DNA of 64,000 nt, taken from assembly GCA_943788025.1 (NCBI GenBank), contig CALSOR010000002.1, positions 1,116,001-1,180,000 of the forward strand, written 5' to 3'. This document shows, one piece after another, positions 54,606 through 63,440 of this stretch; position 1 is the first letter of the stretch; each line of letters begins with the position of its first letter. Source of the DNA: JABAAE01 sp905480545 (GTDB lineage Bacteria > Planctomycetota > Planctomycetia > Pirellulales > Pirellulaceae). The translations under genes and the position numbers were made by a program. The notes beneath the pieces are model-generated. The model worked only from the letters and a program-made list of their open reading frames with translations. It searched no databases and was not told where the DNA came from.

Positions 54606-54785
54606 GTATGGTTGTCGTCAAGGTTGTTCACGGCGAATTAGCTTGCCTGTTCACGTTCGCCTGTTTAAAGACCGAAATTCCAACACGTTTTCAACCATTG
54701 AACGACGAATGAACAGGAACGTTCTATGATATTTCTTGTGGGTCAGGCATCCCACCGTTTAAATGCCTGTATTTAGATATGTGAA

Positions 54786-55421
54786 TTAGATATCTGGAAA
54801 AATCTCTTGCGCCAGTCCTTGGCGTTTGATCAAGCTTCTCATTCGACTGATAAAATCGAATTTGAAATTAGCAACTTGCTGCTCAGTAATTTTTAATGCT
54901 TCTGAAGTTCGTTTGTTGGACCAACCTCGGACCACTAATAACTCAATGCACTTCAGCTTTGCCCAGTCGCCGCGTTCCTGCCACCGAACGACTTGATCCT
55001 CGAGCGCTTCTTTTAAAGCAACCTCTTCAAGGTTTTTTCGTTCCCCACTCCGAGCGATTGAGCTGGCGGCACGGCCTGGTCCTGTGATTTGCCACTCACC
55101 GGAGGAGTCTTTTGAGCCGGACGAAAATGGAACGGAAGGGCGTCGCCCTTCACGCCGCAGGTGGTCGGTCAACTTATGAGCACAAATCGAAAACAGATAG
55201 CTTTCCAGCGATCGTTTCCCATCGAAATTGGGGAGGCTGTTAAGAAACCCGATGAACGCTTCTTGCACAATATCGCGACTAGCCGAACGGTTTGATAATC
55301 GGCTTTCGACAAACGCCAGCAGCCGTCCTTCAAACTGATTGATCAATTCTTTCCAGGCATCTTCGTCTCGATTTCGGATTTTTTTGATCAGCAGTTGGTC
55401 AGCTTCCGCCTTGGTCGTCAT
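54786..55421 (-). CDS. RNA polymerase sigma factor, sigma-70 family (ECF-like)
   Basis: A 211-residue sigma factor. Region 2 has ASRDIVQEAFIGFLNSLPNFDG (near 47-68) followed by SLESYLFSICAHKLTDHLRREGRRP, the promoter melting part. A long linker (about 100-140) separates region 4, which ends with CIELLVVRGWSNKRTSEALKI and a recognition-helix segment TEQQVANFKFDFISRM. No anti-sigma factor with a typical zinc motif is adjacent; the two-helix membrane protein encoded just upstream might have that role. It is 11 bp from that gene, so they are co-transcribed, and the kinase and FHA protein precede it. Confidence 0.88.
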   Translation of the reverse strand: MTTKAEADQLLIKKIRNRDEDAWKELINQFEGRLLAFVESRLSNRSASRDIVQEAFIGFLNSLPNFDGKRSLESYLFSICAHKLTDHLRREGRRPSVPFSSGSKDSSGEWQITGPGRAASSIARSGERKNLEEVALKEALEDQVVRWQERGDWAKLKCIELLVVRGWSNKRTSEALKITEQQVANFKFDFISRMRSLIKRQGLAQEIFPDI

Positions 55422-55432
55422 GTGAAATACTC

Positions 55433-56260
55433 TTAAATCCAGTCAAGCTGCAACCCGAAATAGGTCGCTGCGCATATGATTCCCAGTATCACGATCCCAC
55501 CCAAAAACTGCAACCGACCTTGATAAAAGCCACTGGTTGCAGAATTGAGTTTCAAGGTGCCAAAAAGAAATCCAATCACCAGTAGTAAGCCAGCTGAAAC
55601 CAATCCGATTTGCATCAGTCGGCTGGATTGCCGTTGTTCGATCCACGTTTGTTCGGCTTTTTTTCGAAAGCCTTGGTCGAAGCTCAGAGTGGCGTAGTAC
55701 ATTTCAGCCGGTGATTGCTTGCCTGTAACAGAGTCCGTCCCCGTCACGGTTGCTTCATGCGTGACGACGTTCATTTTTCGTAGTTCATCGACGCTGAAGC
55801 GTACATATTGACTGGCACCATCGCCTAGTTTTAGACCGACGTAATCAGCAACTCTTTCCAATATCAAGTCTTCCGACTCATTTTGTAACTCGATACCATA
55901 GCCCGCCTCAGAAATAGAAATCGTATCGGTGCCGTTCTTTGAGGTGATGTCGGATTCCGCATCGGCAGGAAACCATGCTGGTGCATCGAAAGAGGTCGTT
56001 GATGGCCCCACGTTGGTGGTGGGATTGGCAGTTGTTTTGCTCGAAGTGCCTGTCGGAGCGTTGGACGCGTTAGTTGTAGCGGTTTCGTTTTCGGGAAGGG
56101 CAGGGGAGCCTGGCGACTCCGATTTGCTAGAGGCTGGAGGCGATGTTGAGTCTCCCGCGGCTTTCGCACCCTCTTGCGCAACGATGCCGGTTACACCAAA
56201 CGCGAGCACGCAATAGCAAATGACTGCCATTAATGACGAATCTGAATTTTTTTGCCACAT
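55433..56260 (-). CDS. exported membrane protein, possible partner of the sigma factor
   Basis: A 275-residue protein. AAGGA precedes the chosen ATG at 56260 by 9 bases; an in-frame start 14 codons upstream is weaker. A signal peptide covers about residues 10-30 (AVICYCVLAFGVTGIVAQ). Residues 30-105 are a Pro/Ser/Thr/Ala linker, about 110-205 a soluble domain with VADYVGLKLGDGASQYVRFS, and the last 60 residues hold two helices (IGLVSAGLLLVIGFLFGTL and FLGGIVILGIICAATYFGL). The long outer part with membrane anchors and the tight linkage to a sigma factor gene suggest a sensor role; inference only. Confidence 0.68.
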   Translation of the reverse strand: MWQKNSDSSLMAVICYCVLAFGVTGIVAQEGAKAAGDSTSPPASSKSESPGSPALPENETATTNASNAPTGTSSKTTANPTTNVGPSTTSFDAPAWFPADAESDITSKNGTDTISISEAGYGIELQNESEDLILERVADYVGLKLGDGASQYVRFSVDELRKMNVVTHEATVTGTDSVTGKQSPAEMYYATLSFDQGFRKKAEQTWIEQRQSSRLMQIGLVSAGLLLVIGFLFGTLKLNSATSGFYQGRLQFLGGIVILGIICAATYFGLQLDWI

Positions 56261-56352
56261 ATCTATTTTCCTTGAATTCTCGTTGGCGACCCGGTGGTGC
56301 AAACGATTTAAAATTGAATCGTTTCGATTCGACGCAAAAGCGGCGCGTATGT

Positions 56353-58611
56353 TTACATCTCGGATTGCATAACTTCAAACTGAAGCTTTTCACGCTCTTT
56401 GGAATTGATCCAAGTGGTCGACATTTGGAGTGAGATCGAAATAGTTCCGCCGATCATGACTGCCCAAAGCAGTGGGAAGCCAGTTACGCATCCGACACCG
56501 ACCGCGATCACCGTGTGAAGGATCAGGTTTACGATGCTGAATTGCGATTTGCGAAGCGGATCGCCAACCTTCCACCAACGAATAACTGCAAAGTAGACGG
56601 CGAAAAACAAGATAAACTTCATCGGCGTTGTGGCGTAATCTGTATTGATTAGCGAGTTTTGCATTTGTGATAAATCACGTGGCATAGGAATCGACTCGAT
56701 CAGAAACGCGTGGTAAGCAAAGTAGGAAATGATTCCGATTACGACTCCCGCGGTCATTTGAAAAAAGCGGCGTTTCCACTGGTTGTCTTCTTTGGACTCA
56801 AACAATTTGGAAAACACAACTCCGGCTGTTGTTCCGATCAACGACGTCGAGACGATCCAGGTGAATAATGAAATCGTCGCAACCGACCCGTCCAGCTCAT
56901 AGCCACTGAAGCCTAGCCCGATCAAAGCGGATACAGAAATGATCACAGTTGCGACCAAAATCGATCCAAGTGCCTCCGCCAGTTTTTCGGTAAACGGAAC
57001 ATCAAATCTTCGTTCGCGTAGACGTTGTTCAGTCAGCTTTGCACATTCCCGCCTCGAAAAGGGGCGAATGACCGTTGCATTTGGTCGATTTACGGAATCG
57101 ACATCCCGCTGGAATGCTGCACGTACAAAATAATACAACATGTAACTGCACCCCAAGACAACGCTCAATGGGATCAGCCACTGGGCATTGACCAAAACCA
57201 AAATCGCAACGACGGTTGCCAATGCAATCTTGAACGGTGTGCCGCCAACTCCGTTCCACCAGTTTGCGACGCGTTGGAATCCACCGTTGACAGCTTTTGC
57301 GATCGGTTCGTTTTGGGCAAACGTCTTGGTGGAGATCACCGAAATGCCATCATGTCCGGTGTTCCCATCATCGATCGCTCTTGAGTCGTAACGGGTCTGC
57401 TGATTGCCACTCAAAACATTACAATTTGAGACAACCGGTTTGCCGTCGGCGACGGGGCGAATATTGGGTTTGGGCCGTGAGCCAGCTTGGGAATGGTCAT
57501 TTAGATCACCCAGCTGAATTTCATCATCCGAGATGTACATTGGCTCATCGTCACGAATGAACATCGGTTCAATTCGGGCATGCGAAGGCATGGGATCCGA
57601 TGCTTTCGCGGTAGCCGGTGATTCTGTTTGATTTGGGTTTTTGTCGGCGAATTGGGTTCGATTTCCATCCCAATCCAAAGCGATTTCAAGATCTTGGACA
57701 CTGGAAAAGCGAAGTTCCGGGTCCTTTGCCAACGTTTTTGCGATCACGCTGCGGAATCTTTGCGGAACAAACTCGAGATCAGGGCTCGCAGTCAAGTGTT
57801 TCATGATAATCTCTTGTCCGCTTTCACCATCAAACGGAACTTGTCCGGCAAGGATTTCACAAAGGATGATTCCAAGCGAGTAGATGTCGATCTCCTTTCC
57901 GTAACTTCCTTTTCCGATTTCCGGAGCCATGTAATGGAACGTCCCGACCGACTCCGTTTGCCCATCTCGTTTACTGGTTGAGATGAATTTTGATAGGCCG
58001 TAATCACCGATCTTTACGACTTGTTCATCTTGATCATAGAAAATGTTTCCAGGCTTCAAATCGCGATGCACGATTCCGTGATCGTGAAGGTAGTTCACAC
58101 CAGCTAAAATTTCCGAAAACCACTTCTTGGCTAATTCGAGTGGGATTCCGTTTGGATTTCTTTCCAATACATCACGAAGGCTTTCTCCGGGAACGTACTC
58201 CATTACGACCCAACTCTCGCCTTCTGCATCTTGGCGAATGTCCCACAGAGAGATCAAATTAATGTGTTTAAGATTGAGGCATTGAGATACGCCGCGGATT
58301 TCGACATCCAGATTGCGTTGAATCCGTTTGAGTGCAACTTCTTTGCCCGCATCGCTAATTGCAAAATAGACTTCGCCAAAGCCACCGATTCCGATGCCTC
58401 GCTTGATCGTGTAACCATCAAGGGCAGTTGATCCACTCTGGTAAGTGAACCGGCGTGGTTTGGGTTGTGTTTTTTTTTCCACTTGCTGCTCGCCGACAAA
58501 AGCATTGGTATCTTCTTCAATGGAGATTCCATCGGAGTCAGTTGGCTTGTTTAATCCGTCATTGCTCAAAATGTTACCGTCAAAAGCGTGGTTATCTGTC
58601 TGATTAATCAC
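56353..58611 (-). CDS. transmembrane Ser/Thr protein kinase
   Basis: A 752-residue kinase. The catalytic domain lies near residues 66-315: glycine loop GIGIGGFGEVY (72-82), Lys95 in VALKRI, HRDLKPGN (182-189), DYG (203-205) in place of DFG, and APE (229-231) in YMAPEIGKGSYGKEIDIYSLG. A Ser/Asp/Asn linker follows (315-450). Then come six or seven hydrophobic segments (about 455-740), so the kinase is held at the membrane. The Asp of DYG and the catalytic loop are intact, so it should be active. It lies 17 bp after the FHA gene and before the membrane and sigma factor genes, forming a phospho-signalling operon. Confidence 0.93.
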   Translation of the reverse strand: MINQTDNHAFDGNILSNDGLNKPTDSDGISIEEDTNAFVGEQQVEKKTQPKPRRFTYQSGSTALDGYTIKRGIGIGGFGEVYFAISDAGKEVALKRIQRNLDVEIRGVSQCLNLKHINLISLWDIRQDAEGESWVVMEYVPGESLRDVLERNPNGIPLELAKKWFSEILAGVNYLHDHGIVHRDLKPGNIFYDQDEQVVKIGDYGLSKFISTSKRDGQTESVGTFHYMAPEIGKGSYGKEIDIYSLGIILCEILAGQVPFDGESGQEIIMKHLTASPDLEFVPQRFRSVIAKTLAKDPELRFSSVQDLEIALDWDGNRTQFADKNPNQTESPATAKASDPMPSHARIEPMFIRDDEPMYISDDEIQLGDLNDHSQAGSRPKPNIRPVADGKPVVSNCNVLSGNQQTRYDSRAIDDGNTGHDGISVISTKTFAQNEPIAKAVNGGFQRVANWWNGVGGTPFKIALATVVAILVLVNAQWLIPLSVVLGCSYMLYYFVRAAFQRDVDSVNRPNATVIRPFSRRECAKLTEQRLRERRFDVPFTEKLAEALGSILVATVIISVSALIGLGFSGYELDGSVATISLFTWIVSTSLIGTTAGVVFSKLFESKEDNQWKRRFFQMTAGVVIGIISYFAYHAFLIESIPMPRDLSQMQNSLINTDYATTPMKFILFFAVYFAVIRWWKVGDPLRKSQFSIVNLILHTVIAVGVGCVTGFPLLWAVMIGGTISISLQMSTTWINSKEREKLQFEVMQSEM

Positions 58612-58628
58612 TTCGGCCTCAATTCTTA

Positions 58629-59566
58629 TTATGACGTTAACGGCTCAAGTGTCATGGAAAAATCTTCACCTTCGATATGTGAATTGTTGCGAACTTCAGT
58701 TTTTCCGGAAATCGGACGCCCGTCGACCGAAATCGCACCCAGGGATTTGCAAAATAGCTGCTTATTCTTGCGGAAGAATACGATGTCCTCCGACCAGTTT
58801 CGGCAAACCACATGATTGCGTAGGTTTGGACCCAAAACACATGATTCGGCCATCAGCAGGACCGCATCGGACCAGGGCTGCGTTCGGTGTGTGCTTTGGA
58901 AATCGAGTCGTGCCGTCGCGCTCAATGGATGTGCTTTGGAAAAAACGAATTTCGATTCCGCCGGTTAGGTTGATCAAGTCACCGTCTCGCAAAAGCGTTT
59001 TTTTCGGTAATCACAAGTCCATTCACTGTTACATAACCGAATGGTTCTAAAAGGTAACCCGATGAAGTGCGATTAAGTTTCAAATGTTTTCTCGCAAGGT
59101 CTCCCAGTATGGGAATGTCAACATGGCTCTCGGGAACAGCTTGTCCCAAAACTACTTCATCAGAAGTGCAAACCAAGTAACCACCAACGGCATCAACCCA
59201 TACTAAGAATCGTGACTCATCTGTTTTCGTGATCATGTCAGACAAATGTCTTTGGGAACCGCGTTGGCTGTGAGGTACTTCATCAGAATCTTGGTTTCGG
59301 CCAGTCGATGATTGACGATTGAACTTTTGATTCGGGTCTATGGCAGGGATTTTTTTCTTTAAACGATCGTTTGTTTTTGGCGAACGCCAATATCCGGTAT
59401 CGTCCATTTGAAAAAAAGAAATTGCCACAATTTTGCACTTTGAGGAGTGAACATAAAAAGGCGAAACTCTTGACGCGGCAGGGAATCCAATCGCCGTCGT
59501 TTGGGCTTGAATTTCGCGTTTCAAGAATCTCAAACCCCGTAACATCTCATGCTGCGTAAGTCTCAT
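58629..59566 (-). pseudogene. double-FHA-domain protein gene interrupted by two single-base insertions
   Basis: The gene upstream of the kinase. The first FHA domain reads GGYLVCTSDEVVLGQAVPE, then ILGDLARKHLKLNR and VNGLVITEK; the second reads VLLMAESCVLGPN, NHVVCRNW and GEDFSMTLEP. FHA domains bind phosphothreonine and would partner the kinase 17 bp downstream. Two frame breaks separate the parts: an extra base in the T7 run at 58998-59004 and another in the A6 run at 58940-58945 (plus-strand letters). Removing one base at each gives TLLRDGDLINLTGG and RFSKAHPLSATARLDF, which fit the family. I chose the ATG at 59566, preceded by GGAG. Sequencing error is the likelier cause. Confidence 0.75.
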
Positions 59567-59681
59567 GAGGTGTCTCCAATTGCAAAGTACCCAAATTTGG
59601 AGCAACTCAGTCTGCTGCAGATTTGGCGACTTGGCCGGGAGTAAAGACCTCCAGCCGTCATTGCCTAAAGCGCTAGTGCCT

Positions 59682-59719
59682 AAAAAAGGGGTTCAGATCA
59701 AAAAGCGATCTGAACCCCT
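59682..59719 (-). terminator. rho-independent terminator of the coiled-coil gene
   Basis: On the minus strand AGGGGTTCAGATC (59719-59707) pairs perfectly with GATCTGAACCCCT (59699-59687) around a 7-base loop, followed by T6 (A-run 59682-59687 on the plus strand). It lies just after the stop at 59738. Confidence 0.93.
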
Positions 59720-59737
59720 GACGGCCTGTTTCAAACG

Positions 59738-60539
59738 TTATTTCTGTACCACACCAGTATCGTTGCCGATCAAAGCGTCGACTCGAGCGGTGATGTTATC
59801 CAGATCTTCCGTTTCGATTGACTCGGTTGGGATGCTGTCCGCAGACTGCATCTGATTGACCAAGTTTCCTTCGACACGAATCTCAGTCCGAAGTTTCTTT
59901 ACCGCTTCTTTAGCATTGGCAATTCGACTGTTGTCCAAGTTGAAGTCGCTGGTAATCTTTGCAACTTCATTCATTGCATGCTCAGCTTCCAACGCCTCAA
60001 CTTCGCTCATCAACTCAGCCTTGATTCGTTTGGTTTTTTCCAGCCTGTTCCTTCGCACTGGTTAAAATGGCAACCCGAAGTGTCAAGCTGTTTTTCAAGA
60101 GCAGTCAACATCATCGACTGAGACTTGTAACGCTTCACGCTGGTCGACAAATCACGCTTGATCTGATTCGGTGTGTACTCCTTGTCATTGGTTGCTGTGT
60201 AAAGCTGAGAAGGAGATGTCTTCAAATGGCTGTTCAAAACTTGCATGTGCGAAGTCAGACGTGGACAATGCTTCTCGCTTTGTCGAAACTTCATTCTCAA
60301 GATCTTCACATCGAACTTCTTCTTTTGCGATATCGTGATAAAGGCCCTTAATGTCTTTATCGAGTGCTTTGATATCTTTTCTGGTGTGACTGATTTTCGC
60401 TTCAGTCGAAACCATGCTGTCCCCTAAATTCCGGGCACCTGAAACAAAATCCCGGGCCATGTGAATCGCGGATGATCCGAACATCAAACCACCGACGATT
60501 ACGACGCCCACAACTACAAAGAGTGCTTTTTTTGAGCAT
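59738..60539 (-). pseudogene. membrane-anchored coiled-coil protein gene interrupted by several single-base insertions
   Basis: Reconstructed, this is a protein of about 265 residues: an N-terminal helix (LFVVVGVVIVGGLMFG) and a long coiled coil with DIKALDKDIKGLYHDIAKEE, YTPNQIKRDLSTSVKRYKS and LEKTKRIKAELMSEVEALEAE. I recall close planctomycete relatives with KALFG at the start and a middle YTxxQVKxDLxRRFxRYK segment; their role is unknown (phage-shock-like or envelope stress has been guessed). The start is the ATG at 60539, preceded by GGAGGG. The frame breaks at the T7 run 60527-60533, near 60240-60290, near the T5 run 60091-60095 and near the T6 run 60034-60039; each needs one base removed. 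A strong terminator follows. Confidence 0.7.
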
Positions 60540-61242
60540 TTTTTTCCCTCCTGGGCTTTCCCAGAAAAATTGTTTATGTGTTTCCCGTCAACATTTTTAT
60601 CGAAGGGATGTCGATTTCCGACCAATGTTCAACTGTTATTTCGCCGAACCGTTCGAAATCTTATTGGAATTTAAATTTTTTTTTTCGAAAACCCAAAAAA
60701 ATAGTCAAATTCCAAATATTGAACCACTCGACTGAACAGAACTTGAACCCTTTCAACCGATTGGTTGTCATTTTTTCATACATGTCGTCAATCCGATACG
60801 TAATGAAAGAGGGCTGAACACGCTTGTTATTGTTCCTAAACCCTTATTTCGTTGGTGGTTACAGGATATTTAGCGAAAAAAATTTGATTTGGCCCCAACT
60901 TTGCACCTCTTTCCTGCGAATAGATAAATAGAAAGCTAAGGAGCATACCCATGAATAAGAAAATAACATCACAAACTTGGGTCGGATGCCAACGGAATCG
61001 CTAATTTAGAAAGCAAATGCCAACCCGATTTGGAATCCGTAAAGCCGCTTTATCTCGTTGATTTCGAAGCTTGGCTTGACGCCGAATTGGGAAAAGCTTG
61101 AGGTTCGGTTTGCCGATTGGACGACGGCAAATTCTCGAAAACACAATCTGGGGCGGTGACATTTATCCTGCCCAATGACTCTCTGCTTCGATTTAGCGTT
61201 TGGTGTAGGTGAGAATTACGATCCTGTTTTTAGAATTTGGTC
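60540..61242. other. gap with possible hidden small genes
   Basis: About 700 bp without an intact gene, inside the stretch affected by single-base insertions, so a broken gene could be missed. Two candidates overlap on opposite strands: a plus-strand 51-residue ORF starting at 60951 (separate entry) and a minus-strand fragment ending at 61002. The latter needs two bases removed and would end KPSFEINEIKRLYGFQIG followed by LAFAF, like the last strands of an outer-membrane barrel with a terminal Phe. I cannot decide between them. Confidence 0.35.
60951..61101 (+). pseudogene. candidate small protein gene with one single-base insertion
   Basis: The ATG at 60951 has a strong ribosome binding site (TAAGGAG, 9 bases before). 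The uninterrupted frame ends after 17 codons. If one base is removed near 60970-60975, the frame runs on to a TGA at 61099-61101 and gives an acidic protein of about 50 residues containing CQPDLESVKPLYLVDFEAWL. I do not recognise it. The evidence is the ribosome binding site and protein-like composition, weakened by the overlapping minus-strand candidate. Confidence 0.28.
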
Positions 61243-61566
61243 ATGAACAAATCAACAGACCAAGGAAATCGCAAACGGATTCTAACGATCATCAAACTTG
61301 TCCCGACCGGTCGAGTTGCAACCTACGGGCAAATTGCTCACTTGGCCGGTTTGCCCAACAATGCCCGGCAGGTGGGCAGCATTTTGAAATCCTTTTCAGG
61401 CCCCAACATCCCCTGGTTTCGCATCGTCAACTCAAAAGGCGAAATTAGCCAAAGACGAAACGAATCAAGTCAGTCAATGCAACGGGATATCCTTGAGGGA
61501 GAAGGAGTGCGGTTCACCGAAAGCAACCGCGTCGATCTATCGCAATATCTTTGGAAACCATGTTGA
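61243..61566 (+). CDS. alkyltransferase-like (MGMT-family) protein without active-site Cys
   Basis: A 107-residue protein of the MGMT/alkyltransferase-like (ATL) family. It has the helix-turn-helix DNA-binding part IIKLVPTGRVATYGQIAHLAG (residues about 17-37) and NNARQVGSILKSF (arginine finger region). At the place of the alkyl-accepting PCHRV it reads PWFRIV, so the Cys is replaced by Trp as in ATL proteins, which flag O6-alkylguanine for nucleotide excision repair instead of repairing it directly. Length equals ATL proteins. Start ATG 61243; a two-codon longer in-frame TTG start is possible. No frameshift here. Confidence 0.88.
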   Translation: MNKSTDQGNRKRILTIIKLVPTGRVATYGQIAHLAGLPNNARQVGSILKSFSGPNIPWFRIVNSKGEISQRRNESSQSMQRDILEGEGVRFTESNRVDLSQYLWKPC

Positions 61567-61577
61567 AGCCGCCGCAA

Positions 61578-62100
61578 TCAGCTAGGGAGAGCTTCCGCAT
61601 GGCACGGGTGATGGTTTCGGTCCAACTGATTGGCAAACGTTTGAATGTCTTTTTGGGAAAGTGGTTTCGGGCCGCTTGTTGTCATTCCCGCAGAACGAAG
61701 TTGATCCATCAGATTTCGCGACGCGAGACGACTGTGGACCGTTTTGTCATCCAGCAGCTCACCCCGTGAACCGATCGCGACGCCTCCTTTCTCAACGACC
61801 CGTGCCGCGAGTGGAATATCAGCGGTAATCACAACGTCTCCTTGGCTCATCATGTCGACAATTTTATGATCAGCCAAATCGGCGCCATGCGGGACAACGA
61901 TTGAGATAACGAGTTTCGAATCCGGAATGTTGACCGATTGATTGGCAATGAAAATCAGTTTGCAAGTTCAACCGTTTGGTCGTGCGGAATAGGATTTCCT
62001 TGATGGCCACGGGGCAGGCATCAGCATCGACCCAAATTTTCGGTCGTTGCAAAGATGGATCAATTGGATCGTTAGATTTGAGATTGGGTTCTTGTGACAA
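61578..62100 (-). pseudogene. YaiI/YqxD (DUF188) family protein gene with one single-base insertion
   Basis: Two overlapping frames make one YaiI/YqxD protein of about 170 residues. The first part has KIWVDADACPVAIKEILFRT; the second has GDVVITADIPLAARVVEKGG and SRNLMDQLRSAG. Removing one base near 61951-61957 joins them through IFIANQSVNIPDSK and SIVVPHGADLADHKIV, exactly as the family requires (N-D-A-D-A-C-P, then ANQ, then GD-V-T-DI-LA). The fold is PIN-like with acidic residues DADACP and TADIP; nuclease function is suspected, not shown. The TTG start at 62100 is uncertain. It converges with the ATL gene. Confidence 0.82.
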
Positions 62101-62300
62101 GTCGATTTTTTGCTGCGGTAGCTTCAGTGTGTTGTCAAACCTTTATAAGAGGTTCGTTTAGGTTCATGCAACCGCTTTCGGCGGATGCCTAGATGAAGAT
62201 GTGATTCTGAAAACCAATTCGCACTCGAACTTGATTGTTCCGTGATGATTGTTCATCGTCCGGTAGGAAATCAAAAGTCGTAGTCTCGTCCGCGATAGGC

Positions 62301-63045
62301 CTAGCGTTTGAGGTTTTTGAGGATGGCTTCGGCGACTTGTTTTGCCCAAATACTCAGAACCTTTTTTTGTGAAATGAACATTCACAGGAATCTGGATTTC
62401 TCTCATCTTCGGTTCGGCAAAAGCAAATAAGTCATTGACTTCGATATCATTCTTTTTCATGATTTTTTTTGCGATTTCGTTATATCGTTCTGGGTCGTTA
62501 ACGTCTCGGTGCGGTTTAACACCACCGGCGGGAACGGGCGTCGTTGTCGCGAAAATGAGCTTCGCTTTGGTTGCCAAGAGCTTGGTTACGATTTGAGATA
62601 ACTGCTTTTCATAGAGCTCCGGATTCGATTGATGAGGATCATCCGGGTTGTTAGAGTTCTTTTTTGTTTTGGCATTCACTCGTTTCAAGTCGTGCAGTCC
62701 GAAATTGAAATGGATCACGTTCCATTTTCCCCCTTCAGCGGCCAGCCAGCGATCGATTTGCTTGACTCCGTTCACCGTGCCGGCGCAATTTTCAGGTTTC
62801 CCTTTGGCGTTGGTCGGCCGAAAGACATTCGCGTTTTCTCTTAGGAGTTGTTTGACGTGTGATGTATACCCAATCGAAATCGAATCGCCAAGGATCAGCA
62901 CATTGGGAAGTCCGTTTTCAGTTCTTTCATCGGCTGCTTTCGGTTTTGCAGCATCCTGCGCTGCGGCGAAGCTTCCAATCGCCATGATGATGGCAGTTAA
63001 AAAAATTCTGAGAAAACGGCTATTGACGGATCGATTTAAATTCAC
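62301..63045 (-). pseudogene. exported SGNH/GDSL hydrolase gene with one single-base insertion near the end
   Basis: An exported esterase-like protein of about 247 residues. Signal peptide IFLTAIIMAIGSFAAAQ. SGNH motifs are LILGDSISIGYT (catalytic Ser, near residue 45), an oxyanion Gly region, HFNFGLHDLK (Asn) and VNVHFTKKGSEYLG (catalytic His). The raw frame runs past the real end; removing one base in the T4 run at 62340-62343 (plus-strand letters) restores GKQVAEAILKNLKR and the stop TAG at 62301-62303. Without this the open frame continues to 62164 with unrelated residues. Start: GTG at 63045 gives the compact signal peptide; GTG at 63087 is an in-frame alternative. Confidence 0.8.
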
Positions 63046-63440
63046 GGAAGCACTTAAAAAAAGAACAAATTGACACGGATTGGTCACCTAAACACACTCA
63101 GCGGATTCTTCACCCGACCGAAGCATTTTCATAAAAATTTAGGGCCAAGACGAAAACTCTTCTCAAACTCGAAAAAAACGCAAATTCGTAGAGGTGAATT
63201 TGAATTGTCGGTGTCGAGTCTGGTCTCAAGTGTTGAACAACACTTCAATGCGAACCCAATTGCTCAGTTAGTAAAGGTGTTACTTCTGCGATAGCAATTG
63301 GATTGTGCGAATTGACAGGCCGGTTGGCCAAATAGACAAGAGCTGCGTAGTTGTCGTTTTGACCGTCTGACGCAACAATGTCAGACATCAAAATAACCGA
63401 ATTTGCATCGTATTTCTATCTTTTCATAAAAGGGTAATCA
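63046..63440. other. divergent intergenic region
   Basis: About 350-395 bp between the SGNH hydrolase and M28 peptidase starts. Only short unsupported open frames are present. I see no repeat, terminator or RNA structure. It should hold both promoters. Confidence 0.4.

Noticed and set aside
56353..58611. DYG in place of DFG as sign of a dead kinase
   Set aside because: Tyr in this place is tolerated in active kinases, and all catalytic residues (Lys95, HRD Asp, DYG Asp) are present.
58890..58942. A 13-bp sequence (TGTGCTTTGGAAA) repeated 40 bp apart inside the FHA gene, suggesting a 40-bp insertion as the cause of the second frame break
   Set aside because: Removing 40 bp does restore the frame, but the frame between the copies already encodes family-like residues (SKAHPLSATARLDF). 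A single extra base in the A6 run at 58940-58945 explains everything more simply.
62164..62300. The extended C-terminus of the SGNH hydrolase as a genuine extra domain
   Set aside because: The extra residues are not protein-like for the family, while removing one base yields the expected ending and a stop at 62301.
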